DNA from: Bacteroides faecis MAJ27
GTDB lineage: Bacteria; Bacteroidota; Bacteroidia; Bacteroidales; Bacteroidaceae
Reading direction: 5' to 3'
Length of the DNA stretch: 64,000 nucleotides
Assembly (NCBI RefSeq): GCF_900106755.1
Contig: NZ_FNNN01000002.1
Coordinates: 310,001 to 374,000, forward strand
Below, piece by piece: positions 34,657 to 42,137 of the stretch (its first letter is position 1; the number at the start of each line of letters is the position of its first letter). The position numbers were made by a program, and so were the translations under genes. The notes below the pieces were generated by a model, which searched no databases, was not told the origin of the DNA, and saw only the letters and a program-made list of their open reading frames with translations.

Positions 34657-35754
34657 ATGAATAGAAAGAAACTGTGGTTGACTGCATTTGTCTTAGCTTT
34701 AGGTGGAACAGTATCTTTTGCGCAGGAACAGAAAATCAAAGAGGAAGGTAAAATAGAATTTAGACCTCATTGGTTTATGCAAGTGCAGGCAGGTGCTGCC
34801 CATACAGTTGGAGAAGCTAAGTTCTTTGATCTTATTTCTCCGGCTGCTGCTGTTAATATCGGTTATCAGTTTGCCCCTGCGTGGAGTGCACGGGTAGGAG
34901 GCAGCGGATGGCAGGCGAAAGGTCGTTGGGTTACTCCACAACAAGACTACCAGTATAAATATTTGCAAGGCAATGCTGATATTATATCAGACTTGAGTAC
35001 GTTGTTTTGTGGCTTCAACCCCAAACGGGTATTCAATGGCTATGTTTTTGCAGGTATAGGTCTTAATCGTGGTTTTGATAATGATGAAGCGGTTGCAATT
35101 GATGCAAACGGTTACAAAATGGATTATCTTTGGACGGAAGGAAAGTTTCTTGTGGCCGGACGTCTGGGCTTAGGATGCAATTTACGTCTAAATGATCGTT
35201 TGGCTATCAATATTGAAGGTAATGCAAATATTCTTTCTGATAAGTTTAATTCCAAGAAAGCAGGAAACTCCGACTGGCAGTTTAATGCTTTGGTTGGTTT
35301 GAATATTAAGTTCGGCAAAGGATATAAAGAAACCAAGCCTGTATATTACGAACCGGAACCGGTTGTAGTGGAACAACCGAAGCCTGCTCCTGTGATAGAA
35401 CAGCCACAGCCAAAGAAGGAAGTGGTAGCAGTACAGCCAATGAAACAAGATATCTTTTTTGCTTTGAATTCGGCACGTATTCAAGATGACCAAAAGCCAA
35501 AGATTGATAGATTGGCAGAATACTTGCAGAAGAATCCATCAGCAAAAGTACAGGTGACCGGTTACGCTGATGTGAATACCGGTAATGCGCGAATCAATAA
35601 AGCATTGTCCGAGAAAAGGGCTGTTAACGTTGCCGATGCTTTGAAGGCAAGAGGAATAAGCACCGATAGGATGATTGTTGATTCTAAAGGTGACACTGTT
35701 CAGCCATACAAAACACCCGAAGAAAACCGGGTAAGTATTTGTATTGCCGAATAG
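34657..35754 (+). CDS. OmpA-family outer-membrane protein
   Basis: 365 residues from the ATG at 34657 (MNRKKLWLTAF), with a signal peptide cleaved after SFA. The N-terminal part (about 25-220) is an eight-strand-type barrel with alternating aromatic residues. A Pro/Val/Glu linker (PEPVVVEQPKPAPVIEQP) follows, then the OmpA C-terminal peptidoglycan-binding domain (about 255-365) with VTGYADVNTGNARIN and LSEKRAVNVADAL. It lies in one operon with the lipoprotein at 31914, separated by a hairpin. It probably anchors the surface assembly to the outer membrane and cell wall. An in-frame ATG at 34582 lies before the hairpin and gives no signal peptide, so it was not used. Confidence 0.9.
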   Translation: MNRKKLWLTAFVLALGGTVSFAQEQKIKEEGKIEFRPHWFMQVQAGAAHTVGEAKFFDLISPAAAVNIGYQFAPAWSARVGGSGWQAKGRWVTPQQDYQYKYLQGNADIISDLSTLFCGFNPKRVFNGYVFAGIGLNRGFDNDEAVAIDANGYKMDYLWTEGKFLVAGRLGLGCNLRLNDRLAINIEGNANILSDKFNSKKAGNSDWQFNALVGLNIKFGKGYKETKPVYYEPEPVVVEQPKPAPVIEQPQPKKEVVAVQPMKQDIFFALNSARIQDDQKPKIDRLAEYLQKNPSAKVQVTGYADVNTGNARINKALSEKRAVNVADALKARGISTDRMIVDSKGDTVQPYKTPEENRVSICIAE

Positions 35755-35968
35755 AAAGTAGGTAGAATATAACACATGAAAAATTGTTGTATTTTCAATA
35801 TGTAGTGATTGAATATGACTACTTTTCGGTTATATATCTCTGTGAAGAGGTTTATAATCGTGTTTCCCACTAAGGATTTTCCCCACTATGTCCTTAGTTT
35901 ATTTTAGTGAAGAGAGAAAAGGTCTGCACTTGTGAAAGACCGGGCTTTTACTAACTCTCTATACCCAA

Positions 35969-36018
35969 GGGACGTTCCTGATTTCCCCTTTTTCCCTGGG
36001 AACGTCCCATTTTTATTT
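35969..36018 (+). terminator. Terminator of surface module 1
   Basis: GGGACGTTCC (35969-35978) pairs perfectly with GGAACGTCCC (35999-36008) around a C/T-rich loop, followed by ATTTTTATTTT. A close relative ends module 2 at 42080-42130. Confidence 0.92.
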
Positions 36019-36095
36019 TAAGAGTGATTAGTCCGGTTATCTCTTTATGTATTCCTAAAACTGTTTTTTTATGGTATACTGAACAATTATATCGT

Positions 36096-36103
36096 TATAT
36101 TTG
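36096..36103 (+). promoter_or_regulatory. -7 box of the second recombinase gene
   Basis: TATATTTG matches TAnnTTTG exactly. The recombinase ATG is 113 bp downstream. Confidence 0.5.
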
Positions 36104-36216
36104 TAATTCATAGTTTTGGGAAATGGAAAGAAAAGGCACTGTTTTCAGGAAGTATGGGAAAAGGGAACAAACTTCTTCAGAAAAGCCTTTTAAAGTATTA
36201 TTTAAATTAATAGAAG

Positions 36217-37164
36217 ATGGGGAATTTAATTTCATTTATGAAGGAAGTAGCCAATGGGCTAAGGGAAAGTGGGAATTATGGCACTGCTCATATTTACAGG
36301 AGTAGTTTGAGTGCTGTGGTTGCATTTCATGGAAGTGATAAACTTCCTTTCAGGAAAGTTACTCAGGAGTTTCTTAAAAGTTTCGAATCGTATTTGCGGA
36401 GGAAAAATTGTAGTTGGAATACCGTTTCTACCTACATGCGTACGTTGCGGGCAGTGTATAACCGGGCAGTCGACCGTCATATTGCGCCTTATGTGCCTCA
36501 TCATTTCCGGTATGTCTATACAGGAACACGTGTGGACAGGAAGCGGGCACTGGATAAGGAAGATATGGGACGCCTGATGAAAGAACTTCCGAAACGATTA
36601 TGTCTGGAGAACAAAGATTTACAGCGCACGCGTGGCCTTTTCTTTTTAATGTTTTTACTTCGTGGGATACCATTTGTAGACCTTGCCTATTTGAAAAAAA
36701 AGGATATGGATGGAAACGCAATCACTTACCGTCGCAGAAAGACTGGCAAACTTCTGACTGTAACACTCGTGCCGGAAGCTATGAAGCTAATAAAAAGGTA
36801 TATGAATACAGATCCGGCTTCTCCTTATCTTTTTTCGTTGATCTCCAGTGAGGAAGGGACGGAAACTTCTTATAAAGAATATCAGCTGGCATTACGCAAT
36901 TTTAATTATCAGTTAATGATTTTGAAACAGGTTTTGGGATTGACTTCAGAATTAAGCTCATACACCGCCCGCCACACTTGGGCTACGATGGCATACTATT
37001 GTGAGATACATCCCGGTGTCATTTCTGAAGCAATGGGACATTCTTCCATCACCGTAACAGAGACGTATCTGAAGCCTTTTAAGAATAAGAAAATTGATGA
37101 AGCGAATGTGGCGGTAATTACTTCCTTAAAGAAAGCTTGTGTGATCGGTAAGTTCTTGAATTAG
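36217..37164 (+). CDS. Tyrosine recombinase (DNA invertase) of surface-protein module 2
   Basis: 315 residues, a close paralogue of the recombinase at 30598-31545, with the same active-site set (R149, K175, R252, H253, H275, Y284; Tyr249 replaces the usual His). Differences cluster in short patches, e.g. LSAVVAFHG against MSAVISFHG near the N-terminus and the C-terminal VITSLKKACVIGKFLN. The homology extends about 90 bp upstream of the ATG and about 300 bp downstream, through the whole invertible segment, so the recombinase and its target were copied together. The stop lies 6 bp before the left recombination site of module 2. It likely inverts 37188-37453. Confidence 0.92.
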   Translation: MGNLISFMKEVANGLRESGNYGTAHIYRSSLSAVVAFHGSDKLPFRKVTQEFLKSFESYLRRKNCSWNTVSTYMRTLRAVYNRAVDRHIAPYVPHHFRYVYTGTRVDRKRALDKEDMGRLMKELPKRLCLENKDLQRTRGLFFLMFLLRGIPFVDLAYLKKKDMDGNAITYRRRKTGKLLTVTLVPEAMKLIKRYMNTDPASPYLFSLISSEEGTETSYKEYQLALRNFNYQLMILKQVLGLTSELSSYTARHTWATMAYYCEIHPGVISEAMGHSSITVTETYLKPFKNKKIDEANVAVITSLKKACVIGKFLN

Positions 37165-37170
37165 AGTGGT

Positions 37171-37192
37171 GTTACTTCTTAGGTAACGGGAA
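37171..37192 (+). repeat. Left inverted repeat (recombination site) of module 2
   Basis: Core GTTAC-TTCTTAG-GTAAC at 37171-37187, extended by GGGAA. The arms are identical to module 1; the 7-bp spacer differs at two central positions. Confidence 0.9.
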
Positions 37193-37204
37193 GAAAAGAC
37201 GCTG

Positions 37205-37236
37205 CAAATATGGACATATTTTGGAAAACATGCAAA
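37205..37236 (-). promoter_or_regulatory. Promoter inside the invertible segment, module 2
   Basis: On the minus strand TTTG (plus 37233-37236) and CATATTTG (plus 37205-37212) are separated by 20 bp, as in module 1. Confidence 0.75.
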
Positions 37237-37350
37237 CAAAAATGATATTTTTTCTGATAAACTACTAAAAAAAGGAAACACACAGAATAAAACTGCGGAT
37301 TTTTTGAGAAGAACACGACCTGGTCTTTAATTTTTGCAAAAGATTTCCCT

Positions 37351-37378
37351 CCCCTCTGCCATCGTCCGAGAGCAGGGG
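37351..37378 (+). terminator. Hairpin within the invertible segment, module 2
   Basis: Same CCCCTCTGC / GCAGGGG stem as in module 1, with one loop base changed. Confidence 0.4.
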
Positions 37379-37448
37379 TTAGAAATATTCTTCACTTATT
37401 TAATGAATGTAGCCCGCAGACACCTCTGTCGGGGTGGAAATACATGCT

Positions 37449-37470
37449 TTCCCGTTACCTAAGAAGTAAC
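37449..37470 (-). repeat. Right inverted repeat (recombination site) of module 2
   Basis: Core GTTAC-CTAAGAA-GTAAC at 37454-37470. Over 22 bp it is a perfect reverse complement of the left site. It lies 90 bp before the lipoprotein ATG. Confidence 0.9.
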
Positions 37471-37560
37471 AGAAAGACAGACCACCAAGATGAGATGGAT
37501 TATGAAATGACAGCAAACAAATTTTTTATTTATTAATTGTATAACATTTAATTTACTTTT

Positions 37561-40383
37561 ATGAGAAAATGGACGTATTTGGTCGCAACCTTGCTAATGG
37601 CGGGTACGACAGCTACATTCACGGGATGTATTGATACCGATGAACCGGAAGGTATCGTTGATCTGCGGGGAGCAAAATCAGAACTGATTAAGGCACAGGC
37701 TGCGGTAAAGCTGGTGGAAGTGGAATGGCAAAAAGCACAGGTGGCTTATCAGGAACTGGTAAACAAATCTAAAGAATTGGATAATCAGTACAAAGAGTAC
37801 GATGTTCAGATGCATGCTTTAGACGTGAAACTGAAAGAACTGGAAGTAGAACGCGCACAAGCTGCTACCGAACAAGCAAAAGCTGAGGCGGAAGCTAAGA
37901 TTGCTGAAGCTAACAGAGACAAAGCTTACTGGGAAAATAAAATGGCTGAAGAAGCTGAAATCTTCAAAGCAGCTATGTTGAACTATCAGACTCAGACTGC
38001 ACAGGCACAAGAAGCTTATGATAATGCAATGAAACTGATTGAAGCAGGAAAACTTCTGCTTTCTGATGGAGAAAAAGCTATTATTGATAAAGCACAGCAA
38101 AGACTTTATGTTGCTTCTGCTAGCCTGAACCAATATTACGATGCTTTAAAGACAGCTCAGGATAATTATTATGATGCATTGGTTAATCCTGATCTTCCGA
38201 CATTAGCTAGCTTGCAGGCTGAATTGAAGTTGGCACAGATTGCAGTTGAAAAAGCAGAAATCTTATTGGATGAGAAAAATAATATGTTAGCTTTGGCAGA
38301 AGACTTTGATGCAGCTGCATGGGATGATAAGATTCTGGATCTGAAGAAGAAGAAATCTGAATATGAAAGTGAAAAGAGCAAAGCTGATGTTGAGATCGCT
38401 ACTATTAAGACTTCCGCAGATTATAAAGCTGCAGAACAAAAAGTAGCCGAAAAGATAAAAGCGCGTAAAGCTGCTAAAGAGGCATATGATAAAGCTGTAG
38501 CAGACTCTACAACACAGGTTAATACTCAGCTTGATATTGCAGCTTATAAATCTGAACCTATTAATGAAGGATTGAGGACATTATTTAGTAGTAGCAATGA
38601 TTTTACATCTTTAGATGGATATACTGTTAGTACAGGTGTGTTTGATTATCTGGCTGTTCAGTATACGCAAACTGAGTACAATGCCGATTTGAAGATAGAA
38701 GATGTAACAGCCAGAACTAGTAAGGCATCTCTTACTCTGATGAAAGTGAATGCCTGGATTGATGCTTTAGGTAAATATTCTGTAGACGAAAATGGAGTTG
38801 AATGGAATAAGTTGACTTTGGCAGAAAAAGAAAAGGCAGCCAAAGATGCTAAAGAAAAATTTGAAAAAGATAAAGCTAACTGGGAAATTTCTGCAAAAGC
38901 GGTAAAAGGTACAGCAACTACAGTACCAACTACTGATTTGAAAAAGGTGACAGATGCTTATAATTCTTCTTATGCCGCAGTAGAATCTGCAGTGAAAGCT
39001 TATAATAGTGCATGGGATGCCGTATATCAAGCTGCTTATGATGCTGCTGTAGAAAAAGAAAAAGCTTCGGTATTGGAGAAAACATACCGTGACAATATGA
39101 TTACCGCATTGTCTCCTACTAGTAAGGCTGCATGGGAGGCATTGACTCCTGCTGAACAAACTACCAGCAAACTGGAAGCTATATTGGACGATACAGTGAA
39201 ACAAGCTAAAGCAAAGGCTGATGCTAATGCTACTTTGGCTGAATGGCTGAAACTTGATCAGACTGTTGCTGATTTGGCTGCCAAAGGTGAAGCTGCAGGA
39301 AATCAAGCTCTTGCTGATGATAAAGATAAGAAAGTAGAAAAGGCTAAAGCTGCATTGGTTGAAGCTGCTGGAAAGGCTGCTACTGCTGTTGCTAAGGTGG
39401 CTCCTGCAATTAGTACTTATTCTGCTCTTGCTGCTAATCCTTACGGTCAGATACTGGCTAATACAGTTAGTGTTGAAGATATGACAGGCAAAGATGCTTT
39501 CTATAAAGAAGAGGAAAAAGATGGTAAGAAAACTGGCCACATGCAGGCATTACGCTCTGATATTTCTGCAGATGAGTTTACTAAATTAAGTGCAACTAAG
39601 TTAGATCGCAATACAGCTGAAGATGCTTTAGAGTATACCTCTGATGCTACTTTTGGTACTGTGATTCCTGGCGAAGACAGACTTGTTGAAGTAACAGAAG
39701 CAATGGTCCGCGCTTATATTAAGCAGAATAATAGTGCTGTTTTGACTGACTTTGGTACTTTGGGAGCTATGATGGCTGCTAATGACGATGTACAGACTTG
39801 CAAAGATATGATTGCTGCTGCCGACTTGATTAAACCATTGAAGGCTCAAATGGAAGGTGTACTTGCCGATCTGAATGCAGAAATAAATACGAATACAGCT
39901 TTAATGGATCCGTTTATTGCAAAAGCTGACGAGACTCGTATTGCTCTGAAGACTGCTAAAGAAGAGGTGAAGAAAGCACAAGAGGAACAAGATGCATTGA
40001 CTGCTGAAGCTGAGGCTAATAGTAAGAAGTTTGCTGAATTGATCCAAGATTACGATGGCTTGATTAGTGTTGTTCAAGATCAGATTGATGGTATCAACGG
40101 TGGTGTAGTCACTGGTACTGTGGTAACTGTAGAATCTGTTCTGAATTATTGGAAGAATGAAGTTGCTACTCAGGAAAAATCAGTTGAAGAAGCTAAACAG
40201 AAGGTTACTGCAGCAGAAAAGAGCATTGAACTGTTCAACAAGGGTGAATATAAGGAAGCTTATGTAATAGAACAGAAGAAACTTGCTTTGGAAACAGCTC
40301 AAGAAGCTTATGATGTAGCGAAAGCAATCTATGATACTGCTCTTGCACAAGTTAAGGCTGTATTGGAAACCTTGAGTAAGTAA
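37561..40383 (+). CDS. Phase-variable surface lipoprotein, coiled-coil type
   Basis: 940 residues. Lipobox FTGC with Cys23, then IDTDEPEG, an acidic surface-export-like stretch. Most of the mature protein is predicted helical coiled coil, rich in Ala, Lys, Glu and Gln (about 40-160, 215-320, 420-560, 780-935), interrupted by less regular parts near 330-410 and 640-760. It has no sequence relation that I can see to the lipoprotein of module 1, although both stand behind nearly identical switches. A beta-barrel gene follows 26 bp later. An extended fibrous or layer-forming surface protein is inferred; phase-variable lipoproteins that shield against phage and complement are known in this genus. 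AT-rich composition. Confidence 0.82.
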   Translation: MRKWTYLVATLLMAGTTATFTGCIDTDEPEGIVDLRGAKSELIKAQAAVKLVEVEWQKAQVAYQELVNKSKELDNQYKEYDVQMHALDVKLKELEVERAQAATEQAKAEAEAKIAEANRDKAYWENKMAEEAEIFKAAMLNYQTQTAQAQEAYDNAMKLIEAGKLLLSDGEKAIIDKAQQRLYVASASLNQYYDALKTAQDNYYDALVNPDLPTLASLQAELKLAQIAVEKAEILLDEKNNMLALAEDFDAAAWDDKILDLKKKKSEYESEKSKADVEIATIKTSADYKAAEQKVAEKIKARKAAKEAYDKAVADSTTQVNTQLDIAAYKSEPINEGLRTLFSSSNDFTSLDGYTVSTGVFDYLAVQYTQTEYNADLKIEDVTARTSKASLTLMKVNAWIDALGKYSVDENGVEWNKLTLAEKEKAAKDAKEKFEKDKANWEISAKAVKGTATTVPTTDLKKVTDAYNSSYAAVESAVKAYNSAWDAVYQAAYDAAVEKEKASVLEKTYRDNMITALSPTSKAAWEALTPAEQTTSKLEAILDDTVKQAKAKADANATLAEWLKLDQTVADLAAKGEAAGNQALADDKDKKVEKAKAALVEAAGKAATAVAKVAPAISTYSALAANPYGQILANTVSVEDMTGKDAFYKEEEKDGKKTGHMQALRSDISADEFTKLSATKLDRNTAEDALEYTSDATFGTVIPGEDRLVEVTEAMVRAYIKQNNSAVLTDFGTLGAMMAANDDVQTCKDMIAAADLIKPLKAQMEGVLADLNAEINTNTALMDPFIAKADETRIALKTAKEEVKKAQEEQDALTAEAEANSKKFAELIQDYDGLISVVQDQIDGINGGVVTGTVVTVESVLNYWKNEVATQEKSVEEAKQKVTAAEKSIELFNKGEYKEAYVIEQKKLALETAQEAYDVAKAIYDTALAQVKAVLETLSK

Positions 40384-40409
40384 TTTCTTAATCACGTAAA
40401 AGTAACAAG

Positions 40410-41276
40410 ATGATAAAGAAACTATGCACATTACTTTTGCTGACCTGTATAACAGCTGCGCCTTCATTGGCGCAGCGTTACAGCAGCAGTGATGATGCGT
40501 CGTTTGCCCCGAAGAAAGGACAGTGGCAGGTTTCGGTTTTACTTGGTAGCGGGAAGTTCTTTAATGAGAACACTTCTTACCTGCTGCCCAAGTTTACTAA
40601 TACCGAAGGAGTAGTCGGACTTCCCAATGGAGGAACGGATAACTCCGGCAATCTGAACCGCTATCTGAACATCGGTAGTCTGAACAATAATAGTCTGGTC
40701 AATATAGCCGGAATCGAAGGAAAATATTTTCTGTCTGACAACTGGGATCTTAATTTTCAGTTCAGCATGAATATCAGCCTGACTCCCAAAAAAGACTATG
40801 TAGAAGGAGATAACAGTGTACCCGATATGATTATCCCTGCGCAAAGCTATATCAATGCGCAGATGACCAATAACTGGTATATGTCTGTCGGCTCTAACTA
40901 TTATTTCAAGACTCGCAACGAACGTATTCATCCATACCTGGGAGGCGCGCTTGGCTTCCAGATGGCACGCATTGAAACAACTGAACCATATACCGGAGAT
41001 ACCTATAAGGACAGTGACGACTCGGAAGAACTTCCTTCGCAGGTTTACACCTCAGGAAGCAAAGCCGGGCAGATGTACGGTTTCAAAGTAGCTGCCGTAG
41101 CAGGTGTCGAATATAGCATTGCCAAAGGATTTATTTTCGGTTTCGAGATGCAACCTCTGGCTTACCGCTATGATCTGATACAGATTTGTCCGAAAGGGTT
41201 TGATAAGTACAATGCTGGTCACCATAACATCAAGATATTCGAAATGCCGATGGTGAAGCTTGGATTCAGATTCTGA
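40410..41276 (+). CDS. Outer-membrane beta-barrel protein partner of the coiled-coil lipoprotein
   Basis: 288 residues with a signal peptide (LLLLTCITAAPSLA, cleavage before QRYS). The mature part has alternating hydrophobic strands and ends in KLGFRF, with the terminal phenylalanine typical of barrel proteins recognised by the BAM complex. Segments such as NWDLNFQFSMNISLTP, NNWYMSVGSNYYFKT and PYLGGALGFQMARIE look like barrel strands of the small OMP_b-brl type. Same operon as the lipoprotein at 37561, with 26 bp between. It plays the role of the OmpA gene in module 1, but without a peptidoglycan-binding domain. Confidence 0.82.
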   Translation: MIKKLCTLLLLTCITAAPSLAQRYSSSDDASFAPKKGQWQVSVLLGSGKFFNENTSYLLPKFTNTEGVVGLPNGGTDNSGNLNRYLNIGSLNNNSLVNIAGIEGKYFLSDNWDLNFQFSMNISLTPKKDYVEGDNSVPDMIIPAQSYINAQMTNNWYMSVGSNYYFKTRNERIHPYLGGALGFQMARIETTEPYTGDTYKDSDDSEELPSQVYTSGSKAGQMYGFKVAAVAGVEYSIAKGFIFGFEMQPLAYRYDLIQICPKGFDKYNAGHHNIKIFEMPMVKLGFRF

Positions 41277-41312
41277 AGATAAATGATTATACAAATGTAT
41301 AAATGAAAAGTG

Positions 41313-41355
41313 AAAGCCGCTCTGCTGACTATTGGCGGGCGGCTTTTCTTTCTTT
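41313..41355 (+). terminator. Intrinsic terminator after the beta-barrel gene
   Basis: AAAGCCGC (41313-41320) pairs with GCGGCTTT (41339-41346), then TCTTTCTTTC. It separates the phase-variable operon from the next gene. Confidence 0.85.
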
Positions 41356-41375
41356 CAAGAAGAAATAAGAGTTCA

Positions 41376-41900
41376 ATGAAAAGATATGTGGAGCTATTAC
41401 CCTTTTTCATTGGGGTATTGGTGATGGGAGCTTGCTCTCAAATGAAAGGTTATAAGATTGAAGGCAGTGCACCTCTGGCTGAATTTGAAGGGAAAATGGT
41501 CTATATGAAAGATGCCTCAACCAACAGTTTGATAGACAGTGCAAGAATTGTAAATGGAAAGTTTGCTTTTGCAGACACGACCAATGTAGAAAGACCGGTA
41601 ATTAAAATTTTATCCATTCATGCTAGCAAGACAGGACTGGAATACCGTTTGCCTGTAGTGATTGAAAATGGTACTATCAAAGCTAGCATTTCTGAGGTGG
41701 TTTGTACAAAAGGCACATTGCTGAATGAACGGATGCAGGATTTTCTTCTGGCTGTTGATGAATATTCTGCTACTTGTACAGATAAGCCGGTAGAGCAGAT
41801 CAAAGTCGGTTTTACGGAATTACTGAAAAAATATATTGAGATTAATAACGATAATGTGATTGGCTCCTATATCCGGACAGCTTACCGGTCATCACTATAA
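41376..41900 (+). CDS. Small lipoprotein with DUF4369-like domain
   Basis: 174 residues from the ATG at 41376. Signal peptide II with GVLVMGAC (Cys near 18). The body (YKIEGSAPLAEFEGKMVYMKDASTNSLIDSARIVNGKFAF) resembles the DUF4369 domain that normally stands in front of a thioredoxin-like domain in Bacteroides periplasmic proteins. Here the protein ends after a helical linker (YIEINNDNVIGSYIRTAYR) and no CxxC thioredoxin part follows in any frame that I checked, so it may be a shortened relative. It sits after the terminator of module 2 and is followed by the terminator at 42080. Confidence 0.6.
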   Translation: MKRYVELLPFFIGVLVMGACSQMKGYKIEGSAPLAEFEGKMVYMKDASTNSLIDSARIVNGKFAFADTTNVERPVIKILSIHASKTGLEYRLPVVIENGTIKASISEVVCTKGTLLNERMQDFLLAVDEYSATCTDKPVEQIKVGFTELLKKYIEINNDNVIGSYIRTAYRSSL

Positions 41901-42079
41901 TGCGATGAATATTTGTCAATACAGAGATTGCTGAATAAACAAGAATCCAATCATAATAATCCTTCTCATGATGTCTCCCGGATTAATGCACTACTTCTTT
42001 ATGAAAAGGAGATGTTTATAACGTGAGAAACAAAAATGTGCCCTTGTGAAAGTCCCTGTTTTTGTATTATTATGTATTC

Positions 42080-42130
42080 AAGGACGTTCCTGTTTCCCAC
42101 ATTTCCCCTTTTTCCCTCGGGAACGTCCTT
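42080..42130. terminator. Terminator, relative of the module 1 terminator
   Basis: AGGACGTTCC (42081-42090) pairs with GGAACGTCCT (42120-42129) around a C/T-rich loop like that at 35969. TTTTG follows on the plus strand. It lies at the convergent end of the lipoprotein and GH30 genes. Confidence 0.85.
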
Positions 42131-42137
42131 TTGATTT

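Larger units (their letters stand above)
37188..37453. promoter_or_regulatory. 266-bp invertible promoter segment, module 2
   Basis: Nearly identical to the module 1 segment. The promoter at 37205-37236 reads leftward, away from the coiled-coil lipoprotein at 37561, so the module reads OFF. A hairpin at 37351-37378 is conserved. After inversion the leader would be about 110 nt. Confidence 0.85.

Noticed and set aside
36123..36305. A 60-residue frame before the second recombinase
   Set aside because: It overlaps the recombinase start in another frame. The homologous upstream DNA of module 1 does not keep this frame.
31552..37470. Integrative element or integron boundaries
   Set aside because: The recombinases sit beside short paired inverted repeats with a promoter between, and no attachment duplication, mobilisation or cargo genes are seen. 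Local inversion explains the structure better.
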